The notes: generated from the letters alone by a model not told the origin. A DNA stretch of 64,000 bases from Anaeramoeba flamelloides (GCA_027625915.1 JANTQA010000075.1:992001-1056000); one strand, 5' to 3'. Shown: positions 46,451 to 60,527, counted from the stretch's first letter. A program made the numbers and translations.

Positions 46451-47387
46451 TAGGAAAAAAATTCGGATAATCCAGACAATCTGTTAAAAAATGATAATAA
46501 TATTCTTTTTTTTTTGAAATTGTGACTAATGGTTTTTGAGCCTGATTTATTTCTTATCATTTGTGTTTACTGTGCCTTTCAAATTTTGGTGTAAGATCAT
46601 TTTATTTCAAAAGTTCAATCAGGTAGAGGAAAATTCAGGAGATAATTTGTGTTGTAAAATAGGTATGGTAAAAATGAATGCTCAATTAAGAAAATCAACA
46701 AAAAATTTTTCTTTTTCTGAGAGGAAATCAAAATATTCATAAGATCAAACATTTGTGAACAAAGAATTGTTCAATTTGATTTCAAATACCTTTTTATAAC
46801 TATTGTTCATTCAGGTTTCTCTTTCAAGTACATGAAATTGTGAAATAATATATTTCCAAATTAAGATAAATAAAAAGTTGGATATCAGTTCTTATTAGGG
46901 TTAAGAGTTGACCCAAGTAATAGAGCTAATACCAACTCATAAAAAATAGTCGATTTTGTTTTCAAGAGTTCCTTCCTTTTTCATATATTTTCTTGATTGA
47001 TCTAAAAGAATATGAGATTTTTTTCAACTAAAAAATCTTTTTTCTCTTCTAAAAAGATATTCTGTAAATTAGAATCCCAAAAAAAAAAAAGATAATTTAA
47101 CTTATGTCCAAATCTAAAATCAGTCGTGAGTTTCTAAAAACAGAAAATTCAATTTTTTTAATCAATTCAAAAAAAAAATTCCATTTTGAGAAATATATTC
47201 AACTTTTAAAGACAAAGAAAGAAATTATTGAGTAATCATTTAACCAGTTAATAAATGGGATATTGTTGAATTAGTTTTAAATTGAACAATTTTAGACTTT
47301 TGGTTAAATTCAAAATCAAAATAATCCCAAATCTTCCAAATTAAAAGAGAAGACTCATTGAAGATGAAAATTTATTTTTTTTTAATA

Positions 47388-47580
47388 CAGCCAGTTTCAA
47401 ATTTAAGGCACAAACTTTCAACGAAATTTAATTCATGAAAAAAATTCCAAATTTAGGAAGAAAATTCAAATTCTAGTAAATCAATTTGTATAAAAAAAAA
47501 TTCCAAATTTTATACCTTAATTTGAGATTTTTATTGTGCCTTAAATTTCGTTGAAAGTTTGGGTCTTAAAAGTGGAAATA
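47388..47580. mobile_element. MITE-D, older copy
   Basis: CAGCCAGTTTCAAATTTAAG through to the mirrored AAAGTTTGGGTCTTAAAAG. More mismatches than 27175-27369, and the right tip is worn. Confidence 0.85.
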
Positions 47581-48325
47581 ATTTTATTTAAAATCTTAAT
47601 CATTTTTATCAATTTGTTTGTAACTTGATTAAATAAGTATTTATTTTTGAGAATACTATTTGATTATTTTGAATTTCGATTAATTTTAAGAATTAATTAT
47701 TTATTCAAAAAAATTTTATTCGAAAGTTAAATAAAAGCAAATATAAAATTTTGACACAATTATCAAATGATTGATCTGAAGAAAATAAAATACTCATTTA
47801 ATCAAGTTACAAACTAATTAAATTTCAAAATAAGATGAATACGAATAAATTTATATTTCTCAAAGATATAATTATAGAAATTTGATTTTAATTTTTATTC
47901 ATTTTATCAATTAATTTTGATATATTCGGATTATTTGATTTTCATGCATTTATGAAAGTGTTTAAATTGATAAATTTAAAAAAATTAAACATTACCGAAA
48001 TTTTTAAAAGTTAAATGGTTGCCCAATAATTAATATATTTATCTGTAAAATGGGAATAAATTTTTCAAATTTTTATTGTAATTTTTATTTTATTAAAAAA
48101 TGTAAATTTTAGAAATTTTTTTCAAAATATCCATCTAACTTGGTTTCATAAACCAAAAGAGACAAGTTCCATTTAAATATTCTAAAAATTTCTCAATATT
48201 GAACAGTTAAAGCATTAAGCTATATCATACAAGATTATAAAAATGGATGATCTTTTTATTAGTGTTAAATGATCTTAGTTCTTGATGGTTCAAATGCTAC
48301 AAATTATCTGTATTTTAAAATTATA

Positions 48326-48770
48326 AAATACAATGCAAAATTTTTAACACACTAAAATTCAACTTTTTTAAAAAACAATCTTAGATAATCAATTCTTGAA
48401 GAGTGCCAAATTAGAACCATTTACTAATTGGAATGTTAAAAATTGTTTATAAAGTACAAACTCTCTAAACAAATAAAATAAATAATTATCAATACTAATA
48501 AATTATCAGTGTATTAAAAGATATGGGTTGGGGTGCATAACAAAAAAATACAGTGACAAATTTATTTAAATTCCATTAGGAATATTGCTCGATCTAATGG
48601 TTAGACACCATCAACTAAATTTATTTGAGTTCTTCTGTTTTTGAACAACTCAACTTTAACATAATATTAATCATTCAAAAAAATATTTCGATTAAACTAG
48701 ACGAATTTTGTAACTCAAAAAATGAAACGAAGGCAAAAAAGTAAAAGATGAAAAAATGATTTTGAATATT
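48326..48770 (+). mobile_element. MITE-2 family relic, right end lost
   Basis: Matches 35815-36348 in reverse orientation (TTTTTAACACACTAAAATTC at the left; GAACAACTCAACTTTAACAT further in). It stops where the LINE fragment's A tail begins at about 48770. Confidence 0.6.
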
Positions 48771-48774
48771 TTTT

Positions 48775-49390
48775 TATTTATGGGGAAGTGTAAATTACAC
48801 TCTAAGTAACATTTTGCTTAGATACATTTTAATGGATTTAAACTTAAAATTATAGATTTCGCCATTATTAATTAATGAGAATAATTTTAAGTTATCACAG
48901 CTTCTAATCAATTGATATAAATTTAATATTTTCAATTTATTGTGAAAAATTAATCTATTATTTTGATAAGGAAGGACACACCCATAAAAAGTGATCAATA
49001 TTTTGTATTATCTCTCTATGTTCATATTTTAAACATATATGACAAAATTTTTTGAGTTTTTATTTATTACATAGTTATATCTATTTAAGGAGTTGTAAAT
49101 TTTCTGAATTATATAATTTTTGAGATTGATCGATAACTTAAGTATTTTTGGTAATAGTTAGTTTCACTTTTAAGGCACAAACTTTCAACGAAAAACAAGG
49201 CACAACTAAAATCTCAAATTAAGGCACAAAATTCAGATTCTAGTATAAATAAATTTGTAAAAAAAATATTTACAAATTTTGTACCTTAATTTGGGAGTTT
49301 TTTGTGCCTTAAATTTCGTTGAAAGTTTGTGCCTTAAAACTGGAACTGACTGTAATAATTTTTTTTTTGGTTTTTAATTATTTTAAATTA
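48775..49390 (-). mobile_element. LINE subfamily B, 3' fragment carrying MITE-D
   Basis: On the - strand: WGCVLPYQNNR-like zinc-knuckle remnant and CDNLKLFSLINNGEIYNF, ending KMLLRV-stop, then stem AGTGTA/TACACT and a T run (A tail). Colinear with 15960-16400. MITE-D interrupts it at 49154-49352. Confidence 0.75.
49154..49352. mobile_element. MITE-D nested in LINE
   Basis: About 199 bp palindrome ending GGAACTGACTG with TA on both sides (49152-49153, 49353-49354). The left tip carries one extra base. The equivalent site at about 16345-16352 in the other LINE copy lacks it. Confidence 0.9.
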
Positions 49391-49610
49391 TTTTCGTGGA
49401 ATGTTGTAGAGTGCCGTGGAGTGCCTATGTTTTCGGGGATTCAAAAGAATATAGTACAATCAAAGATTTAACTCTATTCTTTTGAATTTTTGAAAACCTA
49501 AATAAAAGGGTCTAGGTTTTTTTTTAATTAAAAAAATAATAAGAAAATTTGAGAATTTTTCTATAGATTTCTAAAATTCAAAAAAAAATAACGACACTCC
49601 CAACTAGTAG
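49390..49610. repeat. Hairpin-module locus 5
   Basis: GTGCCGTGGAGTGCCTATG, A-type pair (TTCAAAAGAATATAGTAC against CTATTCTTTTGAATTT), then B-type pair (GGTTTTTTTTTAATT against AAATTCAAAAAAAAATAACG). Directly abuts the LINE fragment, as at locus 2. Confidence 0.7.
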
Positions 49611-49973
49611 AATTCAACAATACATTATATTTATAATTATAAATTTTATTTATTAAGAATTTTTAAATTCTTTGAATTCCAATTAATTTTATTGCAATTT
49701 CTTTGATTGATTTTTATTCTTTACAACAAGACAAGGTATAGATAAATTTTTAAAATAAAAGAAAAAATCTAAAAAAATGGTTAGTTCTTCTGTTAAGCAT
49801 ATTTAAAGAACTTTTCTTGTCTCGGGTCTTTAAAAACATTTTTTTGGTTTCTTTTTAAAATCAATAATTTTGTTAAGGTTTTAAAATTTTTATTTATTTA
49901 TTGGCAGAAAGGAGTAATCAAAGAAAATTTACAAGAAAAAAAAAAAAAAAAAAAGAATAATAAAAATAATTAG

Positions 49974-50843
49974 CTATTACAGAAAACAATTGTTACAGTG
50001 GAAAAAAAGTGTGAAACTTAGTTTGTCCAAAAATTAAACATTTAATTGTCAACATTAGTAAAACTGATCAAAATCACAGCATGTTTTAAAAGGGGTAAGA
50101 ATCCAAAGTGTGGTTAAAACATTTTAAGAAATATAGTATCTAAGGTTTGTCTTCATTTCAATTTCATCAGTATAGTTCCAAATAGACTGTCTTAAAAATC
50201 AAATTCTTGATTTTATCTGTAAAAAGTAGGGAAAATCAGTAAAAAGTACATTTTTTGGATCATGTTTATATGTTAAATTATGACTTTCAGAGATAACCCT
50301 TAATATTTAATCTGAATTATTTTGTAAGTACTTGAGAACAATCCATTCATGTTAAGATAAAGCAATTGTGAAAATGACCAATTTCGTATTTTTTCAATTT
50401 TTCATTGTCAATCTTAATAGAACCGGAAAACTTCATTTTTTAAAAAATAGCAATCAAATTACAAGATTAAAGATCAAAGGAATCGATAAAAAATTCAAAG
50501 AAATAACCTAAGAAATCCTCATTTTTAAAAATAACATTTAAAATGGCAAAGATAAACAATAGTGATAATTCTTCATTTTTGTAAAGATTTGGTTTTATAA
50601 TCAAAATTTGATTTATAAAACATTCTTCTTGGAACTATCTATATGAAATTGAAAGCGCAGTAAAATATCTTAGATACTATACTTCTTAAATCGTATTAAT
50701 CCATATTTTGGATTCTTATTATCTTTTTAAAAAATTGTGGTGGTCTTGGATCAGTTTTACTAATGTTGGCAATTAAATTTTTAATTTGTTGACAAAATAA
50801 GTGTCCCACTTTTTTTCCCTGTAACAATTTTTTTCTGCAACAG
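49974..50843. mobile_element. Long-TIR element related to MITE-1
   Basis: 870 bp with about 95-bp inverted ends. Left: ATTACAGAAAACAATTGTTA...AACATTAGTAAAACTGATCA. Right: TGGATCAGTTTTACTAATGT...CTGCAACAG. The CTGTTG...CAACAG tips and AACATTAGTAAAA block are shared with MITE-1, but the interior differs. No ORF found. Confidence 0.85.
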
Positions 50844-51220
50844 TAAAATATCGATTTAAAAAAATTAAATTTTTATTTTTATTAGAAAATTCGAATTTTA
50901 ATAAATTATGTATTAAAAAAAAAGTAATAAATAAGAACATTTAAATCTAAAAAAATAAAAAAAGAAAGATATTTTTTTTTAAAAAAATAGTTTTCAAGTT
51001 CGAAAAAGTTAAAAATTGAAATGTACAAAAAAAAATTCAAAACTTTTTGAAACCTTATTAAAAAATAGATAATTAATTTTTTTGAATAGACTTTGTTCTT
51101 TGTTTTTAATGGGGATATATTGTCTATTCAAAACCATTTAACGGGTTGTTGACCCACCATTGCGTTCATATGTACTTTTTCTTTTTTTTTACTATTAATA
51201 GTTCCTTGATTATTAATTTC

Positions 51221-54200
51221 TCACTTGTTATCGTCTTCATTTTCTTTTTCGTTTACGTTTTCATTTTCATTCCCATTTTCATCACAATCACCAACTTCTT
51301 CGTCTTCATCTGCATCATCATTAATGGAAATAGTTTTGTCTTTATCAGAATCGATATCATTATTTTCAATTTTCTTTTCTTCTGATTTATTATTTATAAC
51401 CTTTTTGGAATCAATTTTGGAATCTTTTTCTGACTTGTTATTTTCATTTAATGATTCAGAATCGACATCTTGCAATCCTTTGTTACCCAATGAAACACAA
51501 GTAGCAGATTCTGTGTTGTTATTTTCTGAATCCAATTTGATCGAATCTGAATCAATTTTTTTAAATTTCAATTCACCTCTTTTATGATGTCGATTATATT
51601 TCCAATGTGAGAATCTGGAATCAAAGGTTAATTGGAGCTCTGAGATTTCCATTGTAAATTTCAAAGAGTATTCGTCGATATCATCAAAAGTGAAATCAAT
51701 ATTTTTATTGTTATCGATCAAAATGCTTTTAATGATCCATTTGACAAAGGCACTGCGATTTTCTGCAAATGAGAGGATAAAGGATTTAAAAATTTTTGGC
51801 AAAATAATTTTTTTGTTTTCAATAATTTGAGAATGCTTTCTTAAAATTGCGCTTGATATTTGATTTAAATCTTGAATTAAGTCATCTGAAGTGAAAGGTG
51901 TTAGAAAGATTTCTTGGAATTCGTAATGGAACAAGGTAAATAGGACTCTGGTGTCTAGATTGACTGCGAGTCGCGCCCTGGGGTCGTTTTCTTGGAAATA
52001 GGGGAATTCCTTTTTGTTTTTGTAAACGAGGTTGCCCCTGAGGATTCCCTGGGATATGTCTTCGAGGGAGTAATTGTTCCCTCCAATCAAATACCGTGAT
52101 TTTTTTTGGAATTGCTTCCAATTGGATTCTTCTGTGGGTATGCCATTGATGATCGCCGAATGAAGGAACAGGCAATTATGGATATTCAAAAAAAAGCAAG
52201 TTTTCTCTAATTGGCTCATTTTCTTAAATTTCACTTTCTGCAATTCTGTTGTCAAATTGACAAACCTACTAAAGGCAATTGATTGCTGGATCAGTATAAA
52301 ATCAATTTCGTTTGTGCTAATGGAAAAATGTGATCCAAACAGTTCAATAAGCGTGGCAATGAGTTCATTCGCAACAACATTGCCGGCCCTTGATCGGCCT
52401 TTAAATCTCGAGATTTCGTTAAGTGCCTTTTGCTTCTTCCCCTTCGAAATGAGTACAGCCTTCTGCACCGGCTTGTATTTAAAGCTCTCGCTGGTTTCGC
52501 TGGCCTTCAAAAATTTTTTATATAAATCGTTTTTTTTGAATTCATCAAACGAGTCTAAATTCATATGATTAAAGACTGTCTGCTTCGCTTGATCAAACAT
52601 ATCAAGTGAATAATTTTTATTTTTCACATTTTGCAATATCCTAGATCGACATTTCGAATCAATGTTAATTTCAAATAATGAATTGATTTTTATATATTTG
52701 TCACAAATATTTTTTCCGATTTTTTGCAATTGCTTTTGATCAACTGAACAGGCCTTTGTAAAATTCATAACATCAATATAAAATAATAAATTTTCTTGAT
52801 TTAATTGCTCAAACATAAACTCTTTAAAATATTCTATTGCCATTGGAATTGAAAATAATGTATTTATTGTATCAAGATCAGAAATTTGGTTTTTTGCTTT
52901 AGTCTTCATTTCATTTTTATTTTCATTTTCTTTTTCTATTTGATTTTCTTTTTCGATTTCAATTTCAATTTCATTTTCATTTTTGTTTTTATTTTCATTT
53001 TCATTTTCAATTTGATTTTCTTTTTCTTTCTCGTTTTCTTTTTCTCCTTCACTTAAATTTCCAATGTCTTTTTGTTTTTCGTTTTCTTTATCCTTTTCAT
53101 TTTTATTTTCTTTTTCCTTTTGCTTTTCCTTTTCATTTTCCTTTTCATTTTCTTTTTCAATTTCAATTTGATTTTCATTTTTGTTTTTATTTTCATTTTC
53201 ATTTTCATTTTTAGCATTTTTATTCGAAAATTTTAATCCTTTTAATTTTTGTTTATTTTTTTTATCAATTAATTCAGTTCCTGTATCTGTTTCAGTTTCT
53301 GTATTTGTTTGGTTTGAAGAGTCAAAATTTATTTCATTTTGAGAAAATGAAGATTTTATTGAAATTAAAACTGAGGTTGCTTGATTAGAATTTATATGTT
53401 TGTCCTGTACAGGAGACAAATCTTCAGTTATCATTTGTTGATTATTTGCTTCCTTCATTAAACTTTTGCTTTTACTCATACTCTTACTATAATTATTAGT
53501 TTTTGATTGTCTTCCTTTTTTATTTTCAAAGCCATTTTCATTTATAATCTCAATTTGATTTTCATTTTTGTTTTTATTTTCAGTTTCATTTTCGTTTTCT
53601 GTTTTTGATTCTTCTTTAAATCTCTGTAAAGTTTGCAATAAATTCTTTTTAATTAATCTTAATTGGTTATTTATTTCGGATGTTTTATTCAAATCGCCTT
53701 TGAATTTGTTTGTTTCTTCCTCAACTTTATCATTACTCTTTTTGTCAACTCTTGCTCTCATTTCTTCTTTTTCTTTCTTTGCTATTTGGCACTTTTCAAT
53801 TTGCACCTGCAAATCGAGCTTTAGCCTCTGGATCTTTTGTTTTGATTTTGTGATCTTATAATAGTCTTTCTTTTTTGAATTTTCATTTTTTATTTGCTCG
53901 ATGGACAGCTGCTTTTGAAAAAATTGCTTTTTTAAATCCTTGAGTAAGATCCGTTTCTCATTCGCTTGGCTTGTTTTTTCTTTTAAACGGTTTTGGATAT
54001 TTAATAATTCACTTCCCTTTTTTTGTTTCGAATTTTTGCTCATTCTATTTAGCTTGGATAATTTATGTTTTTCATACAATGATTTTTGTAATTTGGTTAT
54101 TTTCTTTTGTTTTTTTTCATACAGCATGCGTTTTTCTTCGAGGCTTCCGTTTGAAGTATCCCCTGTGCCCCTCAGTAAGTCGATTTGCTTTTTCAAATTG

Positions 54201-54563
54201 CTTACAATTCGCTCTTGATCGACGACATCATCTCTCAATTGGTTGGAGTACAGTGTTTGTTCTTTGAACCTTTTGTTTCCTTTTGCCAAGAGCAATTCTA
54301 AAGTCTTGGATGAGTTGGATTGTCTTTGTGATTTTTTTTTTAATTGCCTCTGTTCGTTTTTTAATTCAAGGTATTTCTTCGACACATTTGTCCTTCTTTG
54401 CTTCACAATCTCTTCGTCGAGCTCGCTGTCGGTTTCACTTGAACTAGAATAGTTCTTTTTAAATCTTTGTTTGTGGTCATGGTTTCGAAGGCTGTTTAAT
54501 GAAAACACCCTTGGTATTCTCTTTTTGAAACTGGGTTTCTCTCGCGGGGTCGTAGGTCTTTTA

Positions 54564-54601
<38 letters not shown>

Positions 54602-54853
54602 GTTTGTTGATCTGCTTTTGTGGTTGGGATTGCTTGACGTTAAAACTAAAGTGTTTCTCCTGTTTTTTTTGAGATTTTTTTTCTTTTTTTTTTGTGACTT
54701 TGCAATTGATTTGGATTGTTTATTCTTTCTTCTTGTCTTTCCAAATGCTTTTCGAATGAGGTCAGTACTTGATTTAGAGCGTTTGTGTCTTTTGATTTTT
54801 CTGTTTCCCCTTGAGGTTTGCGGTGATTCTACATTTCGTAAAGTGTTTGACAT
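51221..54853 (-). CDS. RGS domain - DUF547 fusion protein
   Basis: 1210 aa, single exon, ATG at 54853. Residues 1-120 are basic and Ser/Lys-rich with poly-Lys runs. About 150-420 is coiled-coil-like (Lys/Gln/Glu heptads). About 430-660 is a low-complexity Glu/Asn/Lys stretch. An RGS domain follows at about 660-785 (FSIPMAIEYFKEFMFEQLNQ, then ENLLFYIDVMNF and CDKYIKINSLFEINID, the usual helix pattern). DUF547 covers about 830-1035, with its hallmark blocks FFLNIHNCLFLH, SQGILRGNLVY and DPRARLAVNLDTRVLFTLF. The C-terminal 70 residues are Asp/Glu/Asn-rich. RGS domains speed GTP hydrolysis by G-alpha subunits; the biochemical role of DUF547 is unknown to me. A cytosolic signalling or scaffold protein is likely. 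The conserved part (51880-52175) is locally less AT-rich, as expected for selected codons. Confidence 0.9.
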
Positions 54854-55163
54854 TCAAATTAAATAAGATAAGTAAACATAAAAAATGGTTTTTTGAAGTT
54901 TTCGAAAAGCGAAATGGAAAAAATTATTTATTGTTGTTGTAATGGAACGACAAAACTTTTCTATTTTGTTTTGAAATGGAAATTTTAATTTTGAAAATTA
55001 GAAGAAAGAAAGTATAAATGTTGTTTTTTTAAATTTTTTGTTTTGTGAAAATATTTACTCTTTCTGGAAAGATCAGTACTTTTTGTTAACTGAAAAATCT
55101 GTTGAAATTATCACTAAAAATTCGAAAATTTATTCTCATTGAAAGATAAATATAATATCATTA

Positions 55164-55727
55164 AGGTTTACAATCCCTGAAATTTGAAAAAAAGATTGTC
55201 TTGTGTTGGGTGTAGTGAATTGTTAATTTGGTTCTTGACTGATCGATCTTGGATTTGATATGAGTTTTAAAAGTGGTTCAAAATTGTAATTTTTGACAAT
55301 TTCTATTTTTAATTTTTCCGAAATCCGAATTGAAGAATTTTAGATTAATTAGCTCGAACTTAAGTTATAGAAAATTTAAAGATTTTTAGATTGTAGAGGA
55401 AAATTTTTAAATACTTTTTTGTCAATTAACTTTTTTAAAAAAAATTGTGTTTTAAAAGCACCAAATAAAACCAAACCTAATTAAAAATTTCAACCAACAA
55501 CCCAAAAAACACTTTTTATTATAACTTAACTTCCAATCTATTCGTCACACACTCTTCATTTTTGATTTTGGAAAAAAAAAAAGAAAATTTTTCAAAAGTT
55601 GCCATTTTTTAAACCACTTTTAAAACTCATACCAAATCCAAGATCGATCAGCTAAGAACCAAAATTAACAAGTCACTACACCCAACACAAGACAATCTTT
55701 TTTTCAAATTCCATTGATTGTAAACCT
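55164..55727. mobile_element. MITE-C, complete copy
   Basis: 564 bp; TIRs as in 44576-45149 (AGGTTTACAATCCCTGAAAT, GTCTTGTGTTGGGTGTAGTG). Left junction ATTA|AGG, right junction CCT|TAAA, so the tips read TTAAGG...CCTTAA. No ORF. Confidence 0.9.
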
Positions 55728-56669
55728 TAAATTAAACATTAACCTTTCGAAATAGTATATTATTGAAATAGTCTAAATATATGAATTTTAATTCTTGTGT
55801 AAATGTCGAAATCAAAACATTTAGAAATCTTAAAAATTGATTGAGAAACTTTCTAAAAGAGAAAATTTATTATTTTTGATTAAATTTTTAGAATCAGAAC
55901 CAATTTATCAATTTAAAATATTTGAATGAATTTTAATTGAAGAGAAAGGTGTTTTGATTATTTTACATTAAACCAAGGAAAAATTTCCGATTAAAAAACT
56001 ATTACTAGAGTTTAGCAAATTGAAAAAGTCAAATTTTGAAAAAATTATTAAAAAAAGATTACAAGAAAATAAAAATCTTATTTCATAAATTCAAAAAAAA
56101 AAAAACGAAATTTCATAATGGATTTTTTTGTATTCAATTTATCATTTACCTTAAGGAATAATCACATAAAATTAGAATAAATTTTAAGTCAATTTCTTAA
56201 TTAATTTTGAAGATTTGTTTTTTTTTTTTGGATTTATACATTTACCAAAGGGCTAATAATTGATAGACTTAGAATAGTGAAAATAATAAAGATAAAATAA
56301 CATGAAATTATTCTTAACACTAGTATGAAAAAATAAAATTAAAAGAAAAAAGTTTGACAATACTCCTTCAATTAACTTTTAATCCTTAATAATAAAGTTT
56401 ATTCACAATATAATCAAAATATAGAACTTCAAAAACAACGAGGCTATTGTATTTATTGTTGTTAGTATAACTATCTTTTTTTAAACGTCTCTTGTCTAAA
56501 AAAAAGGGCTTTTTTCGGGTCAAAAAATTACAAATAAATGGATGAATGAATTATAGTTTAATTCAACTTTGAGACATTTAATTTGATAGATAATAACAAA
56601 TAATTTTATCTTGTTGTAATCACCAAATAAAACTGAAATAGAATGAAAAAAATTTCTTATGTTAATTAT

Positions 56670-57300
56670 TGTCGTGTCCTAGGTATCCCAGGATTCAAAA
56701 AAAAAATGAGTAAAATCATAGTATTTTACCCTATTCTTTTAAATTATCGAAAAGTTAACGAAATTTTCCTTCAAGTGGCATAAAATGCCTAGGTTTTTTT
56801 AATTTCAGAAATAAAACGAATATTTATTTAATTTTTTATTTTTCAAATTAAAAAAAACCTCGCCATACTTTTTCAGAATTTAAAGGAATTGAGTCAAATC
56901 AAATATTTTACTCGATTCTTTATAATTCTCGAAAAAATGTTAGCATTTTTTTTTTTTTACTTTTTGTTTTTGTTTCGAAAATCTATATGATTTTCACATG
57001 ATAACAAAAATTAAAAAAAATCCTAACCGTTAAGTGCCCGTCAAGTGCCTATGTTTTTTTAATTTTTGAAATAAACTAAAAATTTTAGAAATTTTCTCTG
57101 TATTTTTAAGAATTAAAAATAAAAAAAAAAAAAAAAAAAAAAAAGTGTCTGTATAGTGTCATAGAGTTACTAACTTTCATTGAATTTTTCAGTTTTGTAT
57201 GTAAAATCAAATAATTTTGCATATAAAATATAAAAATCAAGGAAAGTTAAATGTGATTGTCCAGAATTTAAAAGAATTGAGTAAAATCAAGGATTTTTTT
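56670..57300. repeat. Hairpin-module locus 6, longest array
   Basis: At least five units in series: A-type near 56695-56755, B-type near 56795-56865 (GGTTTTTTTAATTTCAG against CAAATTAAAAAAAACC), A-type near 56872-56940, then AAGTGCCCGTCAAGTGCC leading into a B-type near 57055, and a last A-type arm near 57260 (CCAGAATTTAAAAGAATTGA). A poly(A) run at 57121-57144 interrupts it. Confidence 0.75.
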
Positions 57301-57691
57301 ATTTTATCAATAAATAATTCTTTAATAATCCAAATAATTGATTATCCGTTTGAAATATATTTATTAAATTTCAAATGTTTTTAAAATATAATAAAATAAA
57401 ATCTTAATTGTGAAAAAACTATTCAAATTTTTGTACTATTAAACTAGTAAATTTCAAAAAAATCTTAATAGAACCTCGAAAATTGAATTTTCCAACTTGA
57501 TTTGTAAAATACCTCGAAAAATATTTTTTGATCAAAGATCTTTTATTAGCCAATAGTGTTTATAATAAGTGATATTATCAAACCCTAAAAAATTACAATG
57601 ATATAATTGGTTTTTTCAAAAAAAAATTTCATGATCGCGAAAAGAGACTGTGAAAATTTATCCCAATTTGTAATTCAATAAAAAGGGTAGC

Positions 57692-58522
57692 TTAAGGGGG
57701 CAGCCACGGTAAAAGAAATTTTTTTACTTTTTTACAATTTTAAAGAGGATCAAAAAATAGTATTTTTTATTTTCGTTGTAACCATTGATTTTTAGTATTA
57801 AAGTACTTCATTCCTTAGATTTTTTTATTTTTTTCTTCAAATGCTCAATGAAATTGCTATAAATAGAATGTTGGGTTGAATTGCTTAAAATAATGTTTCG
57901 AATGTTGAATGACTTATCTTTTATACTTATCTCAACATTATATTGTGTCATTTAATTGTTTCATTTGTTATTTTTTCATCATTCTTGAATTTTTTTTTTC
58001 ATAACAACAAAAAGTAATAAGAAAGATGTTATTATCAGTGGCATTTGGTATCGGTTAGATTTGACTTAAAAAGAAAAACAATATAATAATTGTGAGAATC
58101 ACAAAAGATAATAAGAATAGGGCTTTAATAGCTAGAAGGATTCGAAAAAAAAAAAAAAAATTATCCCAAAACATATCTAGTTAGGGTTTTAAATATTTGG
58201 ATTTGGTGGAATTGGAGAAATAAATATGATAATATTTTATCAAAGTTTAAACCACAAAATAAATATAAGTTTTATTCTAAGAATCATAAAATTTTTGTCT
58301 CCCAAAAAAACTATTTATTATAAAAAAAAAATAAAAATCGAACGAATTTTATCAATTCTTTTCTCTTTTTTTTATTGTTTAATATTACCTAAAAAAAAAT
58401 ATCAGATAATTTTTTAAAAAAATTTTTTCTGGAATCTACGATCATACTCTACTTAAATAAAATACTTTTTTCTCATCTGTCTCAAATTTTTATCATGTCT
58501 TATGGTGTATCCACTCCCTTAA
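57692..58522. mobile_element. Candidate TIR element with TTAAGGG ends
   Basis: Left TTAAGGGGGCAGCCACGG; right end, reverse-complemented, TTAAGGGAGTGGATACACC. The similarity is limited to the tips. About 830 bp between. A 63-codon frame inside is Lys/Ile-rich and not recognisable. Needs other copies to confirm. Confidence 0.4.
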
Positions 58523-59223
58523 AACGATTCTGAATTTGAAAAAAGGACTTTAACGCTTCAATAAAGAACTCAATTAAAATAAATTTAAAACTTTATATAC
58601 AAAACACTTTCAATGATCTTATTATAAATATTGAAAAAAGCTCTCTCGGTTATCAACATATTTGTTTTTATTGTATGAAGCGAGGTGTTGAACAACTTAC
58701 TTTCACTCTTCAAAAAAATGTTTATTTAAATAACGGTTTGTTGATCATCACGAATTGAAAACAAACAAAAACATATTCTACTAAAGAATTCTATTTTAAA
58801 AAACAACTCTTTGACCATTTTCCGTTTTCCTCCCGTCTTGTCTCCCTCGCTTTTTGAAAGATCAAAAGGAAATTTTTTTATGTAAAAAAACAAAAATCTA
58901 TTAGTTTATTTATTCATTTCGTCAAATATTGAAAAGTTATAAACAACAAAACCAAAGTCTTCAAAAAGAATTTTTTTTTGAAAAGTGAACAAATCAATGA
59001 TTCCAACTTTTGTTTTTCATTTTTTGGCATTTCGAATAAGTCGAACTTATCCAATAAAAGTATGACATCGCCAACTTGGGCAATCATTATTATTTAGAAG
59101 ATGATAATGATTTTTATAATCTAAGAGAATTGAAATGAAATTATTTTTTTCTACTTTTATTTGTAGAGATATCTCTGGGTTTGGCACTGAACGAGATACG
59201 GATGAGCCAAATTCCATAAAAAA

Positions 59224-60090
<867 letters not shown>

Positions 60091-60330
60091 TTAAAAAGAA
60101 AGCAAAAAGACTTTAAAACAAAAAAATGAAAAAAATATACGATTTTGTGATCACACAGTCTTGCTTGAACCTATTTAAATAGGACATTAAAAGTTTCAAA
60201 AACATTCCTAAATATACCTTGTTCAGGAAAGTAGTAAATTAAACAAACAGTTGTGGCTTTGAAATATCTATGGGAGTATAAATAAAGAGGTTATTGTTAT
60301 ATTTCAATACATTTACAAAAAAAGAATCTA

Positions 60331-60526
60331 TTGAGGTTGATAATCCAGGGAATTTGAAAAATGATTATCTTGTTTGGGGTGTAGGTCATTGTTAATTTAC
60401 TTTAAGCTAATTGGACTTGGACATGGTATGGGCTTTAATAGTGTTTCAAAAATATAATTTTTGACAATTTATTTTTTTATCCGAAATCGGAATCCAAGAG
60501 TGTAAGATTAATAGAGGATTCAGTAT
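60331..60526 (+). mobile_element. MITE-C, left half only
   Basis: TTGATAATCCAGGGAATTTG, ATTATCTTGTTTGGGGTGTA, GGGCTTTAATAGTGTTTC and GAATCCAAGAGTGTAAGATT follow the MITE-C order, then stop at the left end of the next element. Confidence 0.75.
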
Positions 60527-60527
60527 T

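Larger units (their letters stand above)
46451..51220. other. Spacer between WDR7 and RGS-DUF547
   Basis: Contains two MITE-D copies, a MITE-2 relative, a LINE 3' fragment, a hairpin module and a long-TIR MITE-1 relative, listed separately. A 68-codon ORF at 46536-46742 (+), divergent from WDR7, has no family match and is not supported. 46920-47370 and 47600-48320 show nothing beyond AT-rich spacer. Confidence 0.65.
54854..59223. other. Spacer between RGS-DUF547 and ADAT2
   Basis: Holds MITE-C (55164-55727), hairpin modules (56670-57300) and a TTAAGGG-ended element (57692-58522). 55730-56660 and 58530-59100 are AT-rich spacer with no feature I can support. Confidence 0.65.

Noticed and set aside
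51882-52175. 97-codon - ORF in another frame
   Set aside because: Shadow of the conserved DUF547 segment in the 1210-codon gene.
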